Assembly (NCBI RefSeq): GCF_008086045.1
Contig: NZ_VSEY01000016.1
Location: forward strand, 1 to 64,000
Direction of reading: 5' to 3'
Source of the DNA: Nonomuraea sp. PA05
GTDB lineage: Bacteria > Actinomycetota > Actinomycetes > Streptosporangiales > Streptosporangiaceae
Length of the DNA: 64,000 nt
This document shows, piece after piece, positions 17,916-25,272 of the stretch. Every line of letters begins with the position of its first letter. Position 1 is the first letter of the stretch. A program made the translations under genes and the position numbers. The notes below the pieces were generated by a model. The model worked only from the letters and a program-made list of their open reading frames with translations. It was not told the origin of the DNA and did not search any database.

Positions 17916-19286
17916 CTACTTCTTCTTCCTGCCGAACCGCTGGCGCGTGCTGTCCGGCATCTCCTTCGTCGGCTCCGGCCCCTGCTCAGGCTGGGGCTCC
18001 GGCTCCGTGGCGGGCGGAGGCAGCGGCTGCACGGCCGTCACGTCCGCGTCGGGAGCCAGGTAGGGCGGCGGCTCGTACTCGGCGGTGCCCTTGTCGCGCA
18101 CGGGCTGGAACAGCGAACCGGGCTGCTCCTGCTCCCACGGCACCGCGTCGCCCGACTCCGCGAAGGGCGCCGGGCCGAGTGGCTGCTCCACGCCGCCGTC
18201 GTACGGGTCGGCGCCGCCCGGCGGGATGTCCGTCGGCACCGGCGCGGGCGGCACCAGCGGCTCGAACGGGTCACGCTCGCGCGACCTGGGCGGCTCGCTG
18301 TAGGAGTCGAACTCGTCCGGGTGCAGCACCACGGGCTCGGGGTCCGCGGGAGGCGGCTCCTGCGTGTAGCCCTGCGGCGGGTACGGGTGGTTCGGGTCCT
18401 GGTAGCCGTACTGGGGCGGGCCGCTCGGATAGGTCTGCACCGGCACGAAGCTGATGATCGGCGCGTACGCCGTACCGCCCGGATACGCCGGAGCCGGGGC
18501 GGGGAAGCCACCAGCGGTGGCGGCGTAACCAGGGCCCGCCGGATACCCGCCACCGGCCGGATGCATGTCGGGACCGGTCATCGGGCTCGTCATCGGGCCG
18601 GTCATCGGCGGCGGACCCGCCTTGCGCACGGCCGCCGCGTGGGCCATCCTGCGCAGCCTGCCCTCGAAGATCAGCACCGCGAACAGCGCCAGCAGCACCA
18701 GCACCAGCGCCGGGATGCTCAGCTTGCGCGTCAGGTCTGTCTGGTCGAACTCCGGCGCCGCCCTGCGCAGCTCCAGCGGCACCTCCTCGGTGGAGGCGGC
18801 CTGCGTCTGGCTCGGCGGCGGGGTGCTGACGGTCTCCGTCGGCGCGATGGCCGGCATCTCGACCGACTGCTCGGGCGTGGGCGTCGTCTGGGTGACCGGC
18901 GGCACCTCGGCGGTCTGGGTCGGCAGCGGCTGCGGGTTCTGCGCCGGCGGCGTCGCCGCGGGCGTGGTCGCGGGCGCGCTGGTCGTCTTCGTGGGGGTCG
19001 GCGCCTTGGTGGTCTTCGTCGGAGTAGCGGTGACGGTCTTGGTCACCGTCGTCTCCGGCGCCTCCTCGGGCCCTGTGGGACTCGGCGAGCCTAACGTCGT
19101 GGTGACCGTGATCGTGGTCTCGGGGTTGACGTCGCTGCACAGCGTCACGTCGGGGTCGCAGGGCTCCACCGGGTCGAACGCCACGGAGGCGCTCGCGCTC
19201 TGCACGATGAACGGCGTCGCGCCGGCGCCCGTCAATCCGAGCGCCAGGACAATAGCGGACACGGCTGTCGCTCGCCTGCGTGCCAC
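17916..19286 (-). CDS. Secreted/membrane-anchored Thr/Pro-rich protein
   Basis: The 456-residue protein begins with a signal peptide (MARRRATAVSAIVLALGLTG...). An exported Thr/Pro-rich stalk with many TTTVT/TPTKTT-like repeats follows (about residues 50-170). One membrane helix, LSIPALVLVLLALFAVLIFEG, lies near residue 200 with basic RLRRMAH after it. The remaining 240 residues are a cytoplasmic Pro/Gly/Tyr-rich tail ending QRFGRKKK. A conserved-looking pair of cysteines (PCDPDVTLC) follows the signal sequence. I recognise no enzymatic domain. It is the last gene in the minus-strand run that includes the type IV secretion-like genes, and it could be a surface or structural component of it. 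Confidence 0.65.
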   Translation of the reverse strand: MARRRATAVSAIVLALGLTGAGATPFIVQSASASVAFDPVEPCDPDVTLCSDVNPETTITVTTTLGSPSPTGPEEAPETTVTKTVTATPTKTTKAPTPTKTTSAPATTPAATPPAQNPQPLPTQTAEVPPVTQTTPTPEQSVEMPAIAPTETVSTPPPSQTQAASTEEVPLELRRAAPEFDQTDLTRKLSIPALVLVLLALFAVLIFEGRLRRMAHAAAVRKAGPPPMTGPMTSPMTGPDMHPAGGGYPAGPGYAATAGGFPAPAPAYPGGTAYAPIISFVPVQTYPSGPPQYGYQDPNHPYPPQGYTQEPPPADPEPVVLHPDEFDSYSEPPRSRERDPFEPLVPPAPVPTDIPPGGADPYDGGVEQPLGPAPFAESGDAVPWEQEQPGSLFQPVRDKGTAEYEPPPYLAPDADVTAVQPLPPPATEPEPQPEQGPEPTKEMPDSTRQRFGRKKK

Positions 19287-19360
19287 CGGTGCCCTCCGCG
19301 TAGTCCCGGAACCATGGTCAAGGGAATACTAGCCGGGTAAAAGTAACAGTAAAGACGGAA

Positions 19361-20701
19361 TTACAACACCTTTCTGCGGTTACGGCCTCTTTGTACCGTG
19401 ACAACGGCCCACAGGGCGGCCATCAGTACTCCGATACCCCCGGCAGCCCAGGGCAAAGCCTTCGGACCGTCGATCGGGCTGACCCATCGGACAGGCACAA
19501 CAGGCTTCGCGGACACGGCCATCCCCCACGGAAGTGGCGCCTCCCCGCCGGCGGAGTCGCGCTGGAACGGGACAACCGCGGTGGGGAGGGTGGGGGTGGC
19601 CTGAGGTGCGGCCACCAACGGCTGCGGCACCACCCCAAGCGGCACCGGCACCCCAGCCGCACTCACACCACCCGCACTGGCACTTGCACCCGCGCCGCTC
19701 GCACCCGCACCCGCGCCGCCTACGCCCGTGCGCTGCGACGCGCCGCCCGGCACCGCACCCGGCACCGCACTTGGGACCGCACCCGGGACCGCACTCGGCA
19801 CCGCACTTGGGACCGCACCCGGCACCGCACTTGGGACCGCACCCGGGACCGCACTCGGCACCGCACTTGGGACCGCACCCGGCACCGCACTTGGGACCGC
19901 ACCGGAAACCGCCCTAGGAGCGGCGAGCAGCCCGGCACCCCCAGCCCCCGTCACCGCCCGAGCGCGACGCGACGCCACCCGCGCCCGAGGAGCCACAACC
20001 CGCGCCTCAGCCCGCCGAGGCTGCAGCCGATCCACAGAGCCGGAGACCGTAGCCGCGTCCCCCGGGATCACCTCTCCGCCCCACACAGCCGCAGTCCTGC
20101 TCATGGTCGTCAACCCCCCATCCCCGACATCCCGCACCCGAGCCACAGCCGCCAGCACCACTTCCTCACCCCCGGCGGGCGCACGAACCGTGACATCCAC
20201 CGCCCGCTCCCCCGAGACCTCGCCCAACGCACACACCCGCGCCCCGGACAGCCGCGGAGCCGAGCCCCCCACCATGGCCAACGCCCGCATGGTCACCGCC
20301 CCGGCCACGGACAGCCCGCCGACGCCGGACGTCCCACCGACTGCAGGAATCTCCCCGACGACGGAAGCACTCCCGACCCGGACAGGACCCGCACCAGGAA
20401 CAGGACCCGTACCAGAAGCAGAAGCCGCACTGGAGGCCCCAACCGGCGCCCCAGCCCCCGCCACGCAGGCCACCTCAGCCAACGCCTCCACAGGACTGGC
20501 CGCCACCGCGACCCGAGCCCCCCGCGCCATCCCGTTCAGCCGCACCCGGAACCGCTGCGTGTCCCCGGTCCTGACCCACTCGCCGACCCCGTCAACCCCG
20601 CTGACCTGTTCCAGCACCAGCGACACCCCGGCCGCCGCCACGGGCACGGAGGGCACAGCCACCAGGATCAGCACACCGCCGACGACCCAGCTCCTCCGCA
20701 T
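19361..20701 (-). CDS. Exported repeat protein with C-terminal membrane anchor
   Basis: The 446-residue protein has a signal peptide (MRRSWVVGGVLILVAVPSVPVAA) and an N-terminal domain (about 25-240) rich in small residues with three cysteines. A low-complexity Ala/Val/Pro tract follows (about 265-320), made of AVPG and AVPS tetrapeptides. An Ala/Gly-rich linker comes next, then a C-terminal helix (LPWAAGGIGVLMAALWAVVTV) with a basic tail. It looks like a wall-spanning stalk held in the membrane at its C-terminus. A long overlapping open frame on the plus strand is an antisense shadow of the repeats. Function is unknown; it is encoded in line with the secretion-like genes, 74 bases from its downstream neighbour. 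Confidence 0.6.
   Translation of the reverse strand: MRRSWVVGGVLILVAVPSVPVAAAGVSLVLEQVSGVDGVGEWVRTGDTQRFRVRLNGMARGARVAVAASPVEALAEVACVAGAGAPVGASSAASASGTGPVPGAGPVRVGSASVVGEIPAVGGTSGVGGLSVAGAVTMRALAMVGGSAPRLSGARVCALGEVSGERAVDVTVRAPAGGEEVVLAAVARVRDVGDGGLTTMSRTAAVWGGEVIPGDAATVSGSVDRLQPRRAEARVVAPRARVASRRARAVTGAGGAGLLAAPRAVSGAVPSAVPGAVPSAVPSAVPGAVPSAVPGAVPSAVPSAVPGAVPSAVPGAVPGGASQRTGVGGAGAGASGAGASASAGGVSAAGVPVPLGVVPQPLVAAPQATPTLPTAVVPFQRDSAGGEAPLPWGMAVSAKPVVPVRWVSPIDGPKALPWAAGGIGVLMAALWAVVTVQRGRNRRKVL
19749..19905 (-). repeat. 60-bp tandem repeat encoding AVPG/AVPS units
   Basis: About 2.6 copies of a 60-bp unit occur with almost no base differences. Each unit is built from 12-bp subunits that encode AVPG or AVPS. 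The near-identity at the DNA level, including third codon positions, points to recent slippage or recombination. Length variation between strains would stay in frame. Confidence 0.8.
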
Positions 20702-20766
20702 GGCTCCCCACTCCCCCGCCGCGACAAATTACGCACAGTAATCACTATGTCACAGAGAGGGATGTC

Positions 20767-21159
20767 CTAATCACGGAGGAGCAGATTCTCCACAGTCTTC
20801 ATGATCGGCAGATCGGCCCCCAGCCACTCCACCTCGTAGTACTCCCCCGGCCCGAGCCACCGCAGCGCCAGATGCTCCTTCGCCTCAGGACGCCCCGACA
20901 GCAGGGAGCAGAACCAGACGCGCATCACGTACCCGTCGGCAAGCGGCCAGTCACCGCCGACGCGCTCGCCCACCGCCACCTCGACGCCGAGCTCCTCCCG
21001 GCACTCCCTGACCAGCGCCTGCTCCTCGCTCTCCCCCGGGTCCACCTTCCCGCCGGGGAACTCCCAGCCGCCGGCGAGCGCGGCGGGCTCGGCGCGCTGG
21101 GCTGCCAGCACGCGCCCGCCAGGAGCGACGATCACCGCGGCGACGACCACAATGCTCAT
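20767..21159 (-). CDS. Nudix hydrolase, MutT/8-oxo-dGTPase-like
   Basis: The 130-residue protein carries a complete Nudix box: GGKVDPGESEEQALVRECREELG, seen in two parts as GGKVDPGESEEQALV and RECREELGVEV (about residues 37-60). This loop binds Mg2+ and cleaves nucleoside-diphosphate linkages. The short single-domain form, AAVIVAPGGRVLAAQR at the N-terminus and WLGPGEYYEVEWLGADLP at the C-terminus fit the MutT type that hydrolyses 8-oxo-dGTP. The start overlaps the stop of the upstream NlpC/P60 gene by four bases, so it is translationally coupled to the secretion-like operon, an unexpected partner. The true substrate is not determined by sequence. Confidence 0.85.
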   Translation of the reverse strand: MSIVVVAAVIVAPGGRVLAAQRAEPAALAGGWEFPGGKVDPGESEEQALVRECREELGVEVAVGERVGGDWPLADGYVMRVWFCSLLSGRPEAKEHLALRWLGPGEYYEVEWLGADLPIMKTVENLLLRD

Positions 21160-22250
21160 AGGGAAGGATTCTGCAGCTTCTTGATCTGTTCCAGCACATC
21201 GGGGTTCTGCAGCGGACGGGTGAAGCCGACGCGGTTGTCACGCGCCAGGTAGCTGGTGACCTTGATGGGCCCGCACAGCCGGCACCTGGCCTCCAGCATC
21301 TTGCCCTTCGACACGACCAGCCCGACATGGCCGGGGTTGTCGGCCGAGGTGCCCGGACCGGCGTTGAAGAACACCAGGTCCCCCGGCTGTTCCTCACCCT
21401 CTAACACCTTCACGCCGAACGGCCACTGCGTGAACGTGGTGCGCGGGATCGCCAGCCCCGCCGCCTTGTAGGCCGCGTAGATGACACCCGAGCAGTCGAA
21501 GGAGTCGGGCCCCGTGCCGCCCCACAGGTACGGCTTGCCGCGCTGGGCCAGCGCGTACTGCAGGATCCTGGCCACGAGGTCACTCGGCGCGGCCTCGACC
21601 AGCGGCTCGTCGCAGTCCTCCGACGCCTGCGGCGGCACCTTGACCGTGCCGGACTTGGCGTACTTCCTGGCGATCTCCTCGACCTGGTCGACGTACCACC
21701 AGGCCCGGTTGTAGACGAACAGCGCCTGCCGGACGTTCTCGGGGGCGCCGTTGCGCTTGAGCATCTTGGCGGCGCCGAGTATGGCGTCGGCCGGGTTGTA
21801 GACGTCGGCCACGCCGTCGTCGTCGCCGTCGGAGGCGTACCCGTTGAACTGGGACGACGTCGGGATCCTGGCCTTGCCGCCCCACGTGGAGATGAGGAAC
21901 TGCATGGGCCCGGCCGCGCCGGCGGCGTTGGTGCCGCTGCTGACGCCGGGCAGGGTGGAGCGGCCGTGATCGGTCTCGCGCTTGCCGACGGCGGCCAGGA
22001 TGTTCCACTGGACGCCGATCTTCTGGCCGTACTCCTTGTACAGCTCCAGGTACTCGGTCGGGATGTCGGAGGTGGCCGAGTCGGAGACCTCCTCGACCTG
22101 GGCGGTGTCCTCGCAGTCGATGGTGGCGCCGCCGTCGGACAGGAACGACGGCATCGACATCAGCAGCAGCGGCGACACGATGACGGCCACCAGAAGCAGC
22201 AATCCCGCCGCGCCGATGATCAGAGCGAGCCGGGCGCGAGAGAGCTTCAC
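21156..22250 (-). CDS. Transglycosylase-like plus NlpC/P60 cell-wall hydrolase
   Basis: The 364-residue protein has an N-terminal membrane anchor (LALIIGAAGLLLLVAVIVS). A lysozyme-like transglycosylase domain follows (about 65-200) with the catalytic Glu in GKRETDHGRS and AAGPMQFLISTW, NPADAILGAAKML and ALFVYNRAWWYV. The C-terminal NlpC/P60 peptidase domain (about 235-345) has the catalytic Cys in FDCSGVIYAAY and His in NPGHVGLVV. This two-hydrolase design is that of VirB1/TcpG/Tn916 Orf14-like enzymes that open peptidoglycan for a conjugation channel. It sits in a chain of four-base overlaps with the TcpC-like gene upstream and the Nudix gene downstream, which supports that role here. Confidence 0.88.
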   Translation of the reverse strand: MKLSRARLALIIGAAGLLLLVAVIVSPLLLMSMPSFLSDGGATIDCEDTAQVEEVSDSATSDIPTEYLELYKEYGQKIGVQWNILAAVGKRETDHGRSTLPGVSSGTNAAGAAGPMQFLISTWGGKARIPTSSQFNGYASDGDDDGVADVYNPADAILGAAKMLKRNGAPENVRQALFVYNRAWWYVDQVEEIARKYAKSGTVKVPPQASEDCDEPLVEAAPSDLVARILQYALAQRGKPYLWGGTGPDSFDCSGVIYAAYKAAGLAIPRTTFTQWPFGVKVLEGEEQPGDLVFFNAGPGTSADNPGHVGLVVSKGKMLEARCRLCGPIKVTSYLARDNRVGFTRPLQNPDVLEQIKKLQNPSL

Positions 22251-22867
22251 TGATCACCCTCCTGGCCTTCGGTGGACGGCAGGATGTCGTAGACGCGCCA
22301 GTCCGCGCCGAGCTGGCTGACCGTGACCGCGTACTCCTCCGTGGCCAGCTTGTTGCCGCTGGCGGCGGTGACCTGCCTGTTCGCGGTGACCACGAACACG
22401 ATGGAGGACTTCTCGACCTGCCTGATCTCCTTCAGGTGGGCCGTGGCCGTGGAGACGGTCTGGTCGTTGCGGTTCTGCTCGACGAAGCCCGCGGAGGTGA
22501 CCGTCCTGGTCAGGGTGCCCGCCAGCTCCGGCGTCGTGTACGCCTTCAGCCGCTCCGCGTACGCCGCCGGGTCCTCGTCGTACCGGAAGGTGCCGTAGGC
22601 GGCGGTGAACCGCTCGGCCAGGTCCGCCGCGGCGGCGAGCTGCTCCTTCTGCATCGGCAGGTACGCGTAGACGTCGAACGGCGCGGCGCTGGCGGTCGCC
22701 AGCGGCGTGCTCGACGCCACGGCGGAGCTGGTGGCGACGCTCGCCTCCGGCTCCGGCGCGGCCTGGTCGGACGAGTCCGGCCACATCGTCAGGTAGATGC
22801 CGACCGCTGCGATGACCACGACGACGGCGGCGAAGGCCACCCCCCGCCTGTCACCTGGCTGCGCCAT
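22247..22867 (-). CDS. Membrane-anchored protein, secretion-channel accessory
   Basis: The 206-residue protein has one N-terminal helix (VAFAAVVVVIAAVGIYLTM), a Ser/Ala-rich linker (about 32-60) and an extracellular domain (about 65-200). The domain's pattern (AAYGTFRYDEDPAAYAERL, then LADWRVYDI-like end) resembles the NTF2-like fold of VirB8/TcpC proteins. That resemblance is by eye only. It lies between the VirB6-like gene (two bases away) and the NlpC/P60 hydrolase (four-base overlap), the place expected for a periplasmic-side scaffold component. Start at 22867, ATG. Confidence 0.7.
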   Translation of the reverse strand: MAQPGDRRGVAFAAVVVVIAAVGIYLTMWPDSSDQAAPEPEASVATSSAVASSTPLATASAAPFDVYAYLPMQKEQLAAAADLAERFTAAYGTFRYDEDPAAYAERLKAYTTPELAGTLTRTVTSAGFVEQNRNDQTVSTATAHLKEIRQVEKSSIVFVVTANRQVTAASGNKLATEEYAVTVSQLGADWRVYDILPSTEGQEGDQ

Positions 22868-22869
22868 GT

Positions 22870-25272
22870 TCAGTCCTTGTCCGGGTTGTTCGGCTTGAGC
22901 CAGAACGGCACGTCGGTGCTGTCACCTCCGGAGCCGCCGCCGTTGCGGCCGCTGCGCAGCCAGAGCGGGGGCGCTTCCGAGGTGCGGGACGACGGCTCGT
23001 CGGAACCGAAGATCCGCGGGCCGGACGACGTGCCGCCTGACCCGCCGCCCGACCGGGACCCGCCGTTGCCTGACCCGCCGCCGAAGAGACCGCCCGAGCC
23101 GCGTGAGCCGCGCGAGCCGTTCGAGCCGTTGGAACCGCCACCGAACAGACCGCCACCCGAGCCACGCGAGCCGCCCGAGCCGCGCGAGCCACCGCCGGAG
23201 CCGCGCGAGCCACCGCCGAACAGGCCGCCCCCGCCGGAGCCGCCGCGCGAGCGGGTGCCGCCCGAGCCGCCAGATCCGCCCGATCCGCCTGAGGAGCCGC
23301 CGAAGCGCGACGTGCGGGCGCCCGTGCTACGCGTGCCACTCGCCGATCCGGCTGATCCTCCGGCCGGCCCGCCGCGCCGGGCCCAGCCACCGCCGGACGC
23401 CCCGCCGAACCAGCCGCCCGCGGAGCCGGTGCCGCCGGACCCGCCCGTGCCGCCTGAGCCGCCTGACGCCGGCGCCCCTGCGCCCGCCCGGGGCCCACCG
23501 GCTGCCGGGCCCCGGCCGCGACCGGCCGTGCCGCCCAGGTTGAGCGGCGGCGCGGTGCCTCTGCGCGGTTCGAGCGGTGCCCGTCCGGCGGCCTTGCCCT
23601 GCGCGTCGGTGTCGAGCGGAGCCGCCGTGGCCGGGATGCGGGTGCCCGCCTGAGCGCCCTCCCCTTCCTCGCCGCGTACGCGCACCTGTCCGGCCGCCGC
23701 GGAGGCCGCTGCGCCCGCCGGGCCGCCGGCCGCGCCCGCGGCCCTGATGAGCGGCTCGGCCTTGCGCAGGCCCCAGCGGCCGATCCTGGCGGAGGCGACC
23801 GGCGGCAGCGCGCCCGCCGACCGTTCGAGCACGGAGGAACTGGCGGCCTCGCCGAGCATGCGGGTGGTGACCGTGTGCCCGCTCATCGAGGCGAACAGGT
23901 GCTGGAACGGCCGCCGGTAGAAGAACACCGCGATCGTCAGCAACGCCATGAACAGCACCTGCATGCCCCACGGCATGGCCGTCGAGATGATCAGCGCGTA
24001 CCCGTACACGAGCACGCTGAGCACGATCGTCAGCACGGCCTGCCGCAGCAGAGTGCCGACGAGCATCTCCACCCAGCGCATGGCGATGATCCGCCCGCTG
24101 CCGGGATGCACGCCGATCAGCAGGAAGATCGGCCCCAGGATGAGCAGCAGCAGGAAGCCCACCTTCAGCACCAGCAGCGATACCGCCACCAGGAAGATGA
24201 GCAGCCCGGCCACCAGGGCCGCGATGAACGCTCCGACGGCCACACCGAGCCGGTTCGACCAGTCGCGTCCCGAGAAGGTGGCGTAGCGCGGATCGTTCCT
24301 CAGCTTCTCGGCCAGCGAGGCGTACTCCGACTGCCTGGCCCCCACGTCGGGGGCGGGCTGGCCGGCCTGCGGCGGCGGGACCGACTGCATCTCCAGCACC
24401 TTGCGGCCCCAGTCGCGCACGACGGGCTGCTGCGGGTCGGCGGTGCCGAACAGGCCCACCAGCCACGGCTTGCAGACCAGGGTGGACCACAGCGCGTCGG
24501 CGTTCTGGTCGACGCCCGCCGTGCCGGTCTGGGCGTACCCGCCGGCCTGCACCTGCGGGTTGGCGGTACCGGGCGGGGGCAGGCATGACGCGCCGCCGGC
24601 GCCCGGCAGGCCGGAGAAGGCGGAGTTGACCACCTCGCCGGTCTTGTCCGTGACGACTTTGCCCAGGCCGGTGAAGTCGCCGGGACGGCTGAAGAACCAG
24701 ACCGCCACGGTGACCGCCAGCACCATCCAGATGACGCCTTCCGCGGTCGTGGTGGCGCGCTTGCGGATCAGCCCGTACCAGGCCAGCCAGATGGCGCCGA
24801 GGATGACGATCGGGCGGAGGTAGGGCCAGTACATGGCGTTGGACAGGTTCGTGACGATGTCGTCGACCACGTCCTTGATGGACTGCAGCGGCCCTTCCGT
24901 CGCCGCCGCCTGGTACGTGGTGATCGTCAGCCGGTCGACCGCCTTGGCCGCCGTGAAGATGCCGTTGGCCCACATGTTGCCGAGCACGGCCACGTAGTCG
25001 GAGCAGGTCAGGTCGTGCGTGTGCCAGAACTGGCCGCTCATGCCGAACTGGCCGTAGTTCGTGGTCGGCGCCTGCGGGCCGCCCGCCGGGGCCGGCGCCT
25101 GGATCAGGCCGTCGACGCCGCTGCCGACCATCTCGACGTTGAGCGGGCCCGACAGGTCACAGGGGGCCGCGGCGGCCGGGGTGGTGGCGGCGCCCAGCAC
25201 GAGCGGGACCGCCAGGACGGCGCCGACGATCGCGAGCACGACCGCCGATCGTCGGGATAGCCGGATCTTCAT
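22870..25272 (-). CDS. VirB6/TrbL-like polytopic membrane protein with Gly/Ser-rich tail
   Basis: The 800-residue protein begins with a signal peptide ending near TTPAAAA. An external segment follows, then at least six membrane helices between about residues 150 and 450: IVILGAIWLAWYGLIRK, VIWMVLAVTVAVWFF, AFIAALVAGLLIFLVAV, LLLILGPIFLLIGV, VLTIVLSVLVYGYAL and VLFMALLTIAVFFY. This topology fits the VirB6/TrbL/TcpH family that forms the inner-membrane channel of type IV secretion systems. The last 250 residues are a cytoplasmic tail dominated by GGSGGSGG and SRGSGG tracts, which make spurious long open frames on both strands. It overlaps the VirB4-like gene by four bases. Confidence 0.8.
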   Translation of the reverse strand: MKIRLSRRSAVVLAIVGAVLAVPLVLGAATTPAAAAPCDLSGPLNVEMVGSGVDGLIQAPAPAGGPQAPTTNYGQFGMSGQFWHTHDLTCSDYVAVLGNMWANGIFTAAKAVDRLTITTYQAAATEGPLQSIKDVVDDIVTNLSNAMYWPYLRPIVILGAIWLAWYGLIRKRATTTAEGVIWMVLAVTVAVWFFSRPGDFTGLGKVVTDKTGEVVNSAFSGLPGAGGASCLPPPGTANPQVQAGGYAQTGTAGVDQNADALWSTLVCKPWLVGLFGTADPQQPVVRDWGRKVLEMQSVPPPQAGQPAPDVGARQSEYASLAEKLRNDPRYATFSGRDWSNRLGVAVGAFIAALVAGLLIFLVAVSLLVLKVGFLLLLILGPIFLLIGVHPGSGRIIAMRWVEMLVGTLLRQAVLTIVLSVLVYGYALIISTAMPWGMQVLFMALLTIAVFFYRRPFQHLFASMSGHTVTTRMLGEAASSSVLERSAGALPPVASARIGRWGLRKAEPLIRAAGAAGGPAGAAASAAAGQVRVRGEEGEGAQAGTRIPATAAPLDTDAQGKAAGRAPLEPRRGTAPPLNLGGTAGRGRGPAAGGPRAGAGAPASGGSGGTGGSGGTGSAGGWFGGASGGGWARRGGPAGGSAGSASGTRSTGARTSRFGGSSGGSGGSGGSGGTRSRGGSGGGGLFGGGSRGSGGGSRGSGGSRGSGGGLFGGGSNGSNGSRGSRGSGGLFGGGSGNGGSRSGGGSGGTSSGPRIFGSDEPSSRTSEAPPLWLRSGRNGGGSGGDSTDVPFWLKPNNPDKD

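Noticed and set aside
19749..19905. Possible CRISPR array, because of regular repeats.
   Set aside because: Units are contiguous without unique spacers, lie inside a coding frame, and no cas gene is present. The same applies to the other arrays in the window.
19391..20770. A 459-codon plus-strand frame opposite the repeat protein.
   Set aside because: Its translation is Arg/His/Pro repeats mirroring the AVPG/AVPS array; the minus-strand frame has a signal peptide and membrane anchor.
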